Below, piece by piece: positions 1-9,044 of a stretch of 15,518 bases of DNA. The translations under genes and the position numbers were made by a program. The notes under the pieces were generated by a model. The model did not search any database and was not told the origin of the DNA. It saw nothing but the letters and a program-made list of their open reading frames with translations. The DNA is from Rhizomucor pusillus (taxonomy: Eukaryota > Mucoromycota > Mucoromycetes > Mucorales > Lichtheimiaceae): positions 1 to 15,518 of the forward strand of contig FWWN02000516.1 of NCBI GenBank assembly GCA_900175165.2, written 5' to 3'. Numbering within the stretch: position 1 is the first letter of the stretch; the number at the start of each line of letters is the position of its first letter.

Positions 1-197
1 GAAGATCACTATGAAGATCCTGAAAATTGAAAGCAAGACCTCCTTTGCATAGAGACTGTTATCACTGTAAACAATCGGTTCTCAATTCCATATTGTGTAG
101 GCTATTGCGCAATATATGTAACACTTTACATGTCATCCATCGTAACTGGTATCATCTATAATGATTCCTCACAGTCTAAATATCTTCAGCATGCACG

Positions 198-648
198 CTC
201 TATTTTGTCTCTAGATTCAATGATGCTCGAGTCCACGCTAGTGGAGAATATCATTTGAACCGACGAGGCGCTTATACCTACAGTATGTAAAGTCCGTCGT
301 CAGAGAAAATGCTAGCCAGAATCCAGAAGCAAAAGAAAAACAATGATGTTATACCTGTATGGCCAGACAATTCCTAACCACTTGGCGTGAAATCAGAATG
401 TTTCTCTTTCCACCATTCGAGAGGATTTTTTGCTGAAATATCCATCCTGTTTTCGACATAGTCACTATATTCTGATGACGCTCTCTCGCGCAAAATCGTC
501 CGGGAACTGTATTAGCTTCAAATGAAAGTATCGTTCGCATGAGATATATGAGCCTCATCCTGCTCGTCATTTGCTGCTTCGACTTGAACTCGACGACCTG
601 TTGTCCTTTTTCCCTTGTTGTTTCTATTCCACACATCACATTCCACAC
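198..648 (-). mobile_element. Decayed hAT-family transposase, C-terminal dimerisation region
   Basis: Read on the minus strand, pieces of the hAT C-terminal dimerisation region appear in order but in different frames. At 445-374 there is NPLEWWKEKHSDF, the typical 'NPLEWWK...F' start of the region, ending in a stop. About 385-349, in another frame, gives RQVVRNCLAIQ, the 'LA..YLAI' element. 272-198 gives a run with SASSVQMIFSTSVD and IIESRDKI, matching the family's 'TSVPSERxFS..GxII..xR..L' element. The frame change between the first two pieces, and the GT...AG-like gap before the third, mean no intact enzyme is encoded. The same strand at 1053-853 has another coding-like stretch (LLEAVANYIIVLEHPSYRRQ) that could be an upstream part of the same transposase, but I cannot assign it. 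No terminal inverted repeats or target duplication are visible; the element's 3' end may lie outside the window. Family call by motif recognition only. Confidence 0.6.
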
Positions 649-654
649 ATCACA
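627..654. repeat. Exact tandem duplication of a 14-bp unit
   Basis: The unit TTCCACACATCACA occurs twice, head to tail, without mismatch. It lies inside the decayed transposase and looks like a replication-slippage product. Confidence 0.85.
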
Positions 655-1332
655 TGGTTTGGCAATATCGACAATGGAATCAGTTGTCCAAAATCGCTCA
701 AAAAGTAACGTTCAACGACTGCTCAGCAAGCCAGCTTTGACTGTATAACTTTGTCAGTCTTCATATCACACGTTCATAGGATGCAGCATACAAAAAGACT
801 CCAACTGTTCCGGTAGGCAAGATGTTAAGAATGTTTATAATAAAATGTAGCGTCAAAAACACGTTTTCTTGCGTGTTACTCGGTTTTCTGGCGCATTTCC
901 GCTGTTCAATTCGTTCGGCATTTCCATCTTCGTGTTGAGCACGAAAATGCTGACAACGTTCCAAAACGTCGTCTGTCGCCTGTAACTCGGATGTTCAAGT
1001 ACAATAATATAGTTAGCTACTGCTTCCAGCAATGTTGTTATTGACTTTGTCAAATTCTAAACGTGCAGCATTCTGAAATCAGAATGACTGAAAAGGAACA
1101 TGTACATCTTTGCAACACAGGACGTTACAGCCACTGATGCTCACAAAGCACACAAATTAAAAATTGATGTAGTCTAAGGTCAATGAGTACCACTCGACAC
1201 GAAACTTTGTCCGTAGTATGGAATAATTCTCGGTTATCTTTGCAGCTATCAAAATTGATGTGTTAGCTTACGAAAAAGTCACGTAATCATACGTTTCAAG
1301 GTGTACATTTAATTTTAAAAAGCAACCAGGAG
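649..1332. other. No intact gene; probable continuation of transposase debris
   Basis: This stretch contains no open frame longer than about 67 codons. The minus strand at 1053-853 translates to a protein-like segment that may belong to the hAT remnant. Nothing else is recognisable before the tRNA gene. Confidence 0.4.
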
Positions 1333-1405
1333 GCCCGGCTAGCTCAATTGGCAGAGCGTGAGACTCTTAATCTCAAGGTTGGGGGTTCGAGCCCCCCGTC
1401 GGGCT
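1333..1405 (+). tRNA. tRNA-Lys, anticodon CUU (reads AAG), no intron
   Basis: The 73-nt sequence folds as a complete cloverleaf. The acceptor stem is GCCCGGC paired with GTCGGGC (one G-T wobble), with discriminator base T. The D arm is GCTC/GAGC. The anticodon stem TGAGA/TCTCA carries the loop CTCTTAA, placing CTT at the anticodon. The variable loop is AGGTT, and the T arm is GGGGG/CCCCC around TTCGAGC. Internal Pol III A box (around TAGCTCAATTGG) and B box (GGTTCGAGCCC-like) are present. The 3' CCA is not encoded, as expected for a eukaryotic nuclear tRNA. It decodes the lysine AAG codon in cytosolic translation. Confidence 0.97.
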
Positions 1406-1440
1406 GTTGTTCTTTCACAGAACCTGTCGAAATCAACACA

Positions 1441-1445
1441 TTTTT
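1441..1445 (+). terminator. Likely RNA polymerase III terminator of tRNA-Lys
   Basis: This is the first run of four or more T residues on the coding strand after the tRNA (TTTTT), 36 nt beyond its 3' end. That implies a rather long 3' trailer before tRNase Z processing. Confidence 0.5.
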
Positions 1446-1461
1446 CTTACTTCAGAAGTTA

Positions 1462-1471
1462 GTCACGTGAC
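1462..1471. promoter_or_regulatory. CACGTG palindrome (E-box-like)
   Basis: GTCACGTGAC is a perfect 10-bp palindrome with a CACGTG core, the site type bound by bHLH factors such as Cbf1 in fungi. It lies about 540 bp before the next start codon and just after the tRNA. The motif is seen; its use is a guess, since a core of this length also occurs by chance. Confidence 0.25.
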
Positions 1472-2010
1472 AATCTCGCAAGAACTCCTTTTTTGCGCTT
1501 GACTTAAACAGGAAGGGAAAGAACAATGTTTATGCTATTTTTCTCGAGTATTTTGACACCTTTCCCTGTTCGAAATAGGAAAGATATGATAACGTACCAA
1601 AAAGAATAGATATGAGCAGCCTGTACAATGGACCATTCTTTATACAATTGAAAAGGGAATAATATTTGAAAAGAAACGGAACAAGAAACGAAGAAGAACA
1701 GGAAGTGTTCCAATAAATTTGTGTGCGAAAAAGCAGCGAAACAGGCAAAAAAGCAACAGGCATTCGTTATCCATTTCTCATATAATCCCTGGTCTTTCTT
1801 CATTTAAACCTCGCTTTCAACATATAATTGCCTTGTAGTACAGTTCTAGTACTATCCATGTGCACAGTATGAGATACTTTTCATTTTTGAACGCCCGGCA
1901 CGACGGATCACGGATCGACGCACTTTTTCAAGTCCGCAAAAGTGTGATCCGCACAACGCCCCACAAGGTGACAATTCACTTGTCCACCCCAAACGTTTCC
2001 CTCCATTGCG
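1472..2010. other. Intergenic, upstream region of the coiled-coil protein gene
   Basis: A minus-strand frame at 1803-1504 (99 codons) is rich in F, L and S and has no recognisable motif. I treat it as chance. A plus-strand frame from 1860 overlaps the start of the next gene in another phase and is a shadow. The part next to 2011 should contain the promoter and 5' UTR, but no clear element stands out. Confidence 0.5.
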
Positions 2011-3326
2011 ATGGAATTTCAAGAAGTGAAGCGGCTAGTTACGCAAAAGAATATTTCGACTACAGCCCTGAGAGACTTGAGCTTTGGGGACGATTCTGCT
2101 GACAATTTAGGCATCAGTCCTTACCAGTCTCAACTTGCGTACCTGCCCCTGTCGACGTATCCAAAGCGGGGCCAGCAAATTGCCTCTCGTCTAGTCAGCA
2201 CCGTGCGCCGATTGGGTCGTTCAACTCGTAAAAGACAAGGCAGTCTCACAAGCGACGATGACATGTTGACTGTTTTGCACGGCGGAAAAGCAGCGGGAAA
2301 GAGGTGGAAAGTCGTCGACGACCGTTTCGGTTTCAGGAGTAAAGGACGACCGCGGCAGCGTAGGCTACTGTCTCGCATCAAAGAGCATCACAATTCCGCA
2401 AACAGCAGCAATTATACATCGGGAGGCGAAGATAATGTGGCGACTGGATATGTGTCCATGGATGAAGCCTACATGCATACTCGTCGCCGGCGCCGCGGTC
2501 GTGTACGCAAGGACAATTTCTTGCGTAAACTCCAGACCAAACGCAAGAACGCCCGGCTATTCCCGAGGAACAGAATCGAAACGGAGCTGTCAGTAACTAG
2601 AAAAGATTCTATTACACTGTCGCCACTGGATTTGCATAGGATACACGATCAAATGCAAACATTCTCTGTGCCTGAATCGTGGGCCCACTTTGATAATCAT
2701 TCCGTCTCCAATGCCCTATCTAATATGTACGATGCTCCAATGTAGGTGCTTTTTGGGCATACCTGAAGCTTTTCACAATGCTGATTGATCTTTGCTTAGA
2801 TCATCTGAACGGATTATCCAGAAGCTTTGCTCTGACATTAAGCAAATGCAAAACCTCGTCTGTAGCCAAGGGAACAAGATTGCAAGTTGCAAAGAAGAAA
2901 TAGAAGGATACATCACAAAGCTTCAGACGCTGGATCAACAAGTGCAGCTTTTGAACACAAAAATTACTCAAAGACGACAAGACAGTCGAGATCGAATGCT
3001 GCAAACGTTACAGCAGACATCGCAGCGGAAACCGCAGATGCAAAAAGCACACACGAGGCATGAGAGATTAGTTACATCCATAGAAAATTACAGAAAGGGT
3101 GCAAACTATCTCATCAGACTGAGCAATTTGGACAAACGAGTCAAAGCAGCTCGGCGGCGACAAGATATATGGGATGCTCTGCAAAGTTGGATTCCAACGG
3201 TCGGTAAGTTAAAGAATGCATGCAGCAAAAAGCCAAAAGGAAGGACGCTCATTTCCTTTTTGATTAGCAATTCTGATTTTGACGGTGCTCATCAGTCTTC
3301 TGGTGTCTCTTTGCCGAAGCTATTGA
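2011..3326 (+). CDS. Basic coiled-coil protein with C-terminal membrane anchor (unknown function)
   Basis: Not recognised as a known family. Three exons fit: 2011-2741, 2800-3203 and 3268-3326. The introns are 58 nt (GTAGGT...TTAG, splitting an Ile codon) and 64 nt (GTAAGT...TTAG, splitting an Ala codon). The coding sum is 1194 nt, 397 residues. Visible parts: a soluble N-terminus with Ser/Arg-rich segments; a strongly basic block at residues ~155-187 (five Arg in a row, then many Lys/Arg) that could be a nuclear signal or bind nucleic acid; a helical, Gln/Lys/Glu-rich coiled-coil at ~245-330; and, from the tiny last exon, a hydrophobic helix VAILILTVLISLLVSLC at residues 378-394, followed by only RSY. 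That is the layout of a tail-anchored protein (ER, mitochondrial outer or nuclear membrane). The start is the first ATG in the frame, with stops at 1945 and 1969 upstream. The exon structure is well supported; the function is open. Confidence 0.72.
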
Positions 3327-4340
3327 AAAAAAGAAATCTCTCACAATTCCTACATGCACATACCTACTATGTATATATACCCTCTTTACACAGTTACGCC
3401 CTAATTCGATATCCAACCAAAGATGTCTGTGAACGCATACATTTCAATACTTATATTTTAATTTACTCCTCGCACTCCCTAGCAACGAGCCAGACGTATC
3501 ATTTTTGCAGATTCTTGTCATAATATACGTTCTAGCAACAAGTTAGTGGGACAAGAGGCTCTGGTCATGTACATACTAAAACATCAGAGATATAAAATCT
3601 GTATAGCCTGCAAGTTTTAGGCAATTTCTGTAATTAATGCATTTCGTGTTTTCTCCTTATTATTTGTTACTATAGTTATCGATGACGGCAAGGTTACTCG
3701 GCTTGTTGGCGTTTGCGTGACAGTGTTAGAAACATGAACCTGTGAATGAAAGGGATATCAGTCTAGAAGCAGCAGTGACATTTGAGGAGCAGAGGGACAA
3801 GAATAATCTGTGTGGCGTGCAAAGAGCGTCAGGACAATAAAGGGACTCGTGGAACTTCTCGGCCGATTCAGGGCCGCACATCCCATCCAAAATTCGTTTG
3901 ACGTCTTTGCTGCCTGACCTCCTCCTCTGCCAGACCACGTTTGTCACTGCATGAAGTACAATGGCGTCGAGAGAACGATGCGGGTAAAGCAGCAGGAGAG
4001 CAGCGACATGCGGCTAGTGTAAATACACCCATGCCACTACTGCTTTGTTTTCATACCGAGCGTAAATAAGTTTTTATTTAACTGCTGTGCGACCGAGAGA
4101 TGAAACCCGATGTCGAATTCTGCTGCCTCCAGAGAAGTTTCGACTAAATTTTTGTATACCACAGTGTCTCGTGCAAAATGATGATGAGGACCACGCATCA
4201 TGCGAGTTCCCTGAACAAAAGAAGGTCCCTCTTTTCTGTAACCCACTTTTTAGGAGATGTGGGGAAGCGATACCCCTATCGAGGGCCAGCAGAGTATTAC
4301 ATCTTTTCCTGTTTCTTTCATCCTTTGCCTCCCGTTTGCA
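3327..4340. other. Intergenic region between two plus-strand genes
   Basis: It holds the 3' UTR of the coiled-coil gene and the 5' region of the FYVE gene. An AATAAA on the plus strand at 3835 is a possible polyadenylation signal, about 500 nt after the stop codon. The only coding-like sequence is on the opposite strand and is listed separately. Short plus-strand frames starting at 4087 and 4178 overlap the FYVE gene and look like shadows. Confidence 0.45.
3727..4020 (-). other. Coding-like stretch, unassigned (possible exon or gene relic)
   Basis: On the minus strand one frame stays open from a CTAG at about 4021 down to a stop at 3726. It begins with a leucine-rich run, continues through HRSLDAIVLHAVTNVVWQRR, then a Cys-containing segment (GMCGPESAEKF, LYCPDALC). 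The CTAG is a possible splice acceptor, preceded by a GTATGA at about 4063 that could be the donor of a 43-nt intron. The composition looks like protein rather than noise, but I recognise no family. It lies antisense in the FYVE gene's upstream region. It could be a relic exon or chance. Confidence 0.25.
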
Positions 4341-6951
4341 ATGCCCTCCTCCGACGATAACAATAGCAGTACCAACCGAGGGTTCATGTCACGCTACGGC
4401 AGGAAACGTAGCAGCGAAGATGGTACGTCCTCGGTCCAAAGCACGGCTTCATGCCAGCCAGAAACGCCTCATCGACGGCGGTCGCTTCTTCGTAACAGTG
4501 TTTCAGCCATGATCAAATCCACCTCTTTACTTTCAATGCAGTCATTCGCAACAGTCGATCCTAATCATCCAGGGTCTACAAAAGAGTATAAACAAAAACG
4601 GCAAAAGCAACAACGTCAGAAGCCTTCATCGTTCATTTCTCGACGCCAATCACTTTCTAGAGCAACGGCTTCCAGTTTGGCAAAGATGGTCGGCAACTTA
4701 TCATCACCACACCGTTCCAAGGATGATAAAAAGAAACCTTCAAAGCTGGACAAGATACGCAACAAAAATAATAAGCAAGAATGCAGCGGCTGTATACCGT
4801 CTCCACCGGAGACTCCACGGCCTACAAATGGTAAACGTTCGTCTTGGTCACCGTTCGGACAACGATCACGGGCAAGCCAAGAATCGTCGTCTCCAGGTGG
4901 CGACGACGGCTCCTCTTCCTCTAAGGCCTCATCTCTAATGTCATCCAATCGCGAGGAACGCTCTGTCACTATACAAAATGCTGCTGCTCCTGCTTCTGGA
5001 CCGACTACATCCTTTGTGGATGAAAAACCACCTCAGTTACCACCCATGGAAACAGCAGCGCAGGAATCGGGCTTCTTTTTTGACCCTATTTTGTTTGCAT
5101 CAAAGCAAGATAATGCATCGCTGCATCCTCTTCAAAAGCAGCAAGATGTTTCCGCTGCAACAACAGCTTCGTTGCCGTCATCATTATTGAATTTCCCGGT
5201 CGCTGCTGCTACCGGAAGTACCGGTAGCTTGGTTTCAATGCACAACCATTCGTCCATATCTTCGGTATTTTCTTCTATATCCTCATCAAACAAATCTGCT
5301 CGGCAACCCTCTCTGCAACCTGTATCACACCTCCGCCAACAAACTTGTGAAGCTTGCAATAGACAGACAACCAAGAGGAGCAACCTTGTTACAGTTGATA
5401 GCAATGACAACGACGAGTCGAATACGAAGGGAGATAATAGTCAGGCCAGTCAGGAGTCGACCAAAAGTGATGACGCCGCAGAGACCAAAATGCATCAGGA
5501 GTCAACGATGACGACGAAGGAGAAACGCCACCACGTAGGCACAGCGACGATGTCGGCCCAGGCCTCTGTAGTAGAAGATCAGCAGCAGCAACAGCGACAG
5601 CAAGTGGAGGAGCAAGAGCAAGAGCAGCAGGTGAAGGACCTTCAGCTCGATAGCGAGCAATTTCACGATATCTTTCCCAGTAGCAAGGTCGAGGATAATG
5701 ATGGTAGCGGCGCAAATATGGAGACCTTTTGGGAATCGCAGGATGTGAACAACGTCGCAGAAGAAGCTTCCACACCAATAAGGCCCCTCAGCTCGTCGGC
5801 AGCGGCAGCAGCAGTAACAGAGGAAGAAATAGTGACAGCTAGTAGTGAAGCAACAAAGCAGCAGAGCAATCGCTCGCTTGATACACCGACCTCCTACTTG
5901 GCGATCATGCAGACGAGTCTTCCCAGAGATACTATTATTGGAGACAATTCTTTGAATGCATGCGCTGCATTGTTGACCGCTGCGTCAAAGGATGAGGATT
6001 CTTCCCTTATCCATCTGGTGACTAGCTGTATCGCGCATGCTGCAAAGTTGGAGCACCTTGCGCAAGATATCTCTCGCTCAGAAACCCTTGTCAAGGAATT
6101 GTTGCAAAAGCACCGGGTGCTTTTAAAATCATTCGACAAGAAGGAAGAGAATTATAGGAAACATGTGGAAACATACCAGCAATTACTGTTCAGACAGGAG
6201 CGCATGCTCAAGGACCTCGAGCAACTTTTGGACCGTTCACAGGATAACGAGGCTGCATTGGTTGTTTCCTCATCTACCAGCGCAATTCAAGCTCGCCAAG
6301 ACAGTAGCAGCAGCAGCATGTCGTTTACTCCACTGCTCATGACCCGTGCTCGCTGGACGGCCGGCCTGGTTTTTGGAGGCGCCGTGGGTACAGGCACCAT
6401 CATCAGCCGAGAGCAGGACCATTTGGGCTACACAACAGATCTCATCGTTACTGGCACGTGTGTTGCCACAGAGCCTCAGTTGCTACCACAGGTAAAACAA
6501 ACAAATGCCCAAGGTTTATATACAAACAAGCCAAGTAAACACCCTTTTAGTACTTGCAGAATCATCAACAAGACCAGGATGTGCATTTTCATCACTACCT
6601 CTTGCATATACCTCATGATTCTCGCAGTACTGATTTCATGCTGTGCTCGCCAAATGATTGGGTCAACGATGCGCAGTCAACAGCATGCCAGTTCACGCTA
6701 GGTGAGAAACGGTGCAATGTCGAATTCACCTGGTACAATCGCCGTCATCACTGTAGAAGGTAAAACAAGGTGGCAATGCATTTGGAGCTTTCCTTTTTTT
6801 GACAGTGAAATTTGTTAGCTGTGGCATCCTCATTTGTCACAAGCACAGTGCAAATCGCTTACCTCTTTTTGATCCTCTCAACCGAGACAGAGGAGAATGG
6901 GCACGTGTTTGCGACCTCTGCTTCTATAGACTCGTCAATCATTCACACTAG
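4341..6951 (+). CDS. FYVE zinc-finger protein, 827 residues, low-complexity N-terminus
   Basis: Exons 4341-6491, 6560-6759 and 6819-6951; introns of 68 nt (phase 0) and 59 nt (splitting a Ser codon); sum 2484 nt. FYVE fingers bind phosphatidylinositol 3-phosphate on endosomal and vacuolar membranes. The finger is at residues ~748-820: W751, C760, C769, RRHHCR (778-783), C785, C790, H793, then RVCDLC (813-818). It is built across the second intron, so it is seen only after splicing. The first Cys pair is spaced by eight residues instead of two, and the second half uses C-x2-H (CHKHS) instead of C-x2-C. The first ~550 residues are Ser/Thr/Gln-rich and probably disordered, with a poly-Gln/Glu run at ~413-433. 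Residues ~556-634 form a likely coiled-coil. ~670-717 is a Gly-rich segment with no known match. The start at 4341 (MPSSDD) is preferred over the in-frame ATG at 4257. Likely a PI3P-dependent trafficking or signalling scaffold; the exact orthologue is unknown. Confidence 0.85.
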
Positions 6952-7092
6952 AGTCCTCTTTGTTTCAACCAGAACATCCGTGTAATTGCTCTTCGTTTCA
7001 CTGTTATCATTATATTATCACTGTAACCGGCAATTTATATATATTACCGCATTCTCGCCACCAGAGACAGCCAAAAGATATACTAAACCAAG

Positions 7093-7098
7093 AATAAA
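7093..7098 (+). terminator. Polyadenylation signal (AATAAA) of the FYVE gene
   Basis: AATAAA lies 142 nt after the stop codon at 6949-6951, within the 187-nt gap before the convergent CoA-transferase gene. Position and strand fit a poly(A) signal. Confidence 0.5.
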
Positions 7099-7122
7099 CT
7101 TGTAACGCAACGACATAATTTT

Positions 7123-7128
7123 TTTATT
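7123..7128 (-). terminator. Possible polyadenylation signal of the CoA-transferase gene
   Basis: On the minus strand AATAAA starts 10 nt after the stop codon at 7141-7139, in an A/T-rich run. With the plus-strand signal at 7093, the two convergent 3' UTRs probably overlap. Confidence 0.4.
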
Positions 7129-7138
7129 ATTCAATCAG

Positions 7139-8893
7139 CTAATATACAAAAGTTGGTTCATCATTTCCATACGGACGAGGTGGATGATCCCACTTTAAGG
7201 GGTAGTTTTCGATCTGCGTAACAGGCGCTACAATGCGCATTTTGCCCAGTGGTCCCTCTTGAAACTCAACAAAGAAGGGGCTGTCACCATTGAGGTCGAT
7301 TTCTCGAGGATGCTTTTGCTTCCATCCTTTGATGACCTTAAACAACAAGTCGGAAACATTATCAATAGCGCGCATCGAGCCGAAGTCGTACTCTGCAGCG
7401 ACCTTTTTGATGATTTCTTCTGGATAAGTTCCCAAGGCGACGTTCACCATTTTAACTTTGACAAGGCTTGCAGAGACATAGTAGCTGCCGCCTTGCACGG
7501 CACGATCACGCAGGGCGCATAAAATACTGGTTGCGCCGACGATTCCAGTGAGAAGATCAGAGATAGGTAGGGGAGGGAGCACGCACTCTTCATTGTCAAG
7601 TCCCAAGGTACGGCCTTGCACGTACGATGCACCACTTGCGGTGTCGCCGATTTGTTGCCAGCCAGGTCGGCCATTGTAGGGACCTTCGGGGCCGTACGAG
7701 CTCTCGTCCACGTAAACGATACTGGCGTTCTCGCCTCGAGCCTTCTTCACCAATTCTAACACGCGCTGCTTGCCGAATCCCAGACGTTCCAAAGAGTTTG
7801 GCCGGAACCCATTGATAAACACGTCGGCCTGGCTCACTAGCTCTTCAAGTTGGGCCTTTTGCTTAGGATCCCGGGCATCCAGAGCAACTGTGTGCTTGCC
7901 AGCCGTCAAAGTGTATTGAAGCATAGTAATGTCACGCAAATGCGGTGGATTCACCTTGATAACCCGAGCACCGAGTTCTGCCAACGTCCTGCCAATAGTA
8001 GGACCAGCAATTACTCGGACTGGAATATATTGTTAGAAATGGGAACCATTTTTCTCTCTCTTTCAAGTAGCACTTGCCCATTTCAACGACCTTGATACCC
8101 TCCAAAATGCGCTTAGCATTCGATGGCGAAAGATACGGCACAGGTTCATTGGTAGGTGGTGTAAGTTGCCGAACATCGCAGAGCGGTCTTGCAGCCAACG
8201 CTTTGCCCATATCTGTTGCTAGCCATTCTTCGGGCTTGTAGCACTTGCTTCCGCTGTGTTTTTGCTCAACCATCATTTTCTCCAATTCATCCGCCGTGTA
8301 TTGTTTCACCCAGTTTGCGACAATCTGCTGTGCTTCTTCTAGACTAATATCCCGCTTGTCTTCCAGTCCAATGTCTTTGAGCAGGAAGCTTGCATTCAAA
8401 TCACCGTGAAGCTGGAAATAGCGACCATCCTTAGTTTCATAAATGCGCGTGGCAGCGCTGTGCATAGGCGGACCCCACATGCCATCTTCCTCCCAGTTTG
8501 GAGCTGGTTTATCCTTGTCGCCACCAAACTTGCCATTGACAGAAAAAAGACCTACGTTTGCCAAAAACAAGGTTGCATGTGTAGTGTTCACCTTGACCTT
8601 GCTGGGCTCGCCCCTGCGAAAACCATCGCGTCAGCAGAACGTCCTTAAAATCTGTAGTAAATCTATTACCCAAAGCGTTGCCTGGCTATCTGGTCGGCTA
8701 CCAGTCCAAACGCAGAAAAGATAGCCGCACAGAGAGCATCCGACTTGAGGCCGCCGGGAAGCATCGGTGTCTCGTTACCTTCAAAGGTAACCTGGTTCCG
8801 AATATCCTCTTTGGATATCTTTAGAGCAGGGTTTTCTTGAGCGAGGAGGGTGAGTATACGTCGTGCTTCATTGGGAACTGTTATAGGAGTCAT
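7139..8893 (-). CDS. CoA-transferase family III (CaiB/BaiF-type) protein
   Basis: Exons 8893-8670, 8613-8078 and 8019-7139; introns 56 nt (GTAATA...GCAG, splitting a Gly codon) and 58 nt (a GC-AG intron, splitting a Val codon). Sum 1641 nt, 546 residues. Family III enzymes move CoA between carboxylic acids, or racemise acyl-CoAs, through a mixed anhydride on a conserved Asp. The canonical core starts near residue 250 with VVEM-VRVIAGPTIGRTLAELGARVIKV, its first few residues joined across the GC-AG intron. It continues with VFINGFRPNSLERLGF and the motif LPISDLLTGIVGA, whose Asp (~408) lines up with the catalytic Asp of formyl-CoA transferase. The ~250-residue N-terminal part contains a segment (RIYETKDGRYFQLHGDL) resembling the family's central/C-terminal domain, so the protein looks like a partly duplicated or two-domain version; bacterial members are ~400 residues. 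The substrate cannot be told. It converges with the FYVE gene. Confidence 0.88.
8020..8077 (-). other. GC-AG intron in the CoA-transferase gene
   Basis: The 5' splice site reads GG|GCAAGT and the 3' site TTCCAG|TC. The nearby GT at 8073-8072 gives the wrong frame for VRVIAGP, while the GC donor joins ATG-G to TC-CGA in frame. GCAAGT is the usual consensus of the rare GC-AG class. The donor nucleotide is seen directly; splicing is inferred from frame and family conservation. Confidence 0.75.
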
Positions 8894-8948
8894 TGTGTAT
8901 ATTATATGGAAGAAGAACTAGCTGCAGTATCCTGCTGCTGTGGAATTC

Positions 8949-9022
8949 TTCCACCCTAAATAATATACTGGGCTTCGGTCCTTTGGTTTTTCCCAATGAC
9001 AAACCCCGGCAGATCGTTTTTC
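8949..9022. repeat. Direct repeat, copy 1 (~74 bp)
   Basis: This begins TTCCACCCTAAATAATATA and ends GATCGTTTTTC. It is about 85-90% identical by eye to copy 2 at 9045-9117 and lies 56-129 bp upstream of the minus-strand CoA-transferase start. Conserved blocks include TAAATAATATA, GGGCTTCGGTCCTT, ATGACAAACC and CAGATCGTTTTTC. Confidence 0.85.
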
Positions 9023-9044
9023 CCTCATCCCCAGTGCTATGGTA

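Noticed and set aside
1504..1803. 99-codon minus-strand frame, hydrophobic
   Set aside because: Low-complexity F/L/S content from a purine-rich plus strand, no motif, overlapped by a second open frame (1530-1763). Treated as chance.
3204..3510. Alternative 307-nt intron in the coiled-coil gene, joining to an exon at 3511-3620
   Set aside because: It also keeps a frame, but the length is far outside the other introns here (56-87 nt in the intact genes), and the 64-nt alternative yields a meaningful transmembrane end.
4087..4512. 141-codon plus-strand frame
   Set aside because: It overlaps the start of the FYVE gene in another phase and has no recognisable domain; the competing frame runs 2 kb and ends in a clear FYVE finger.
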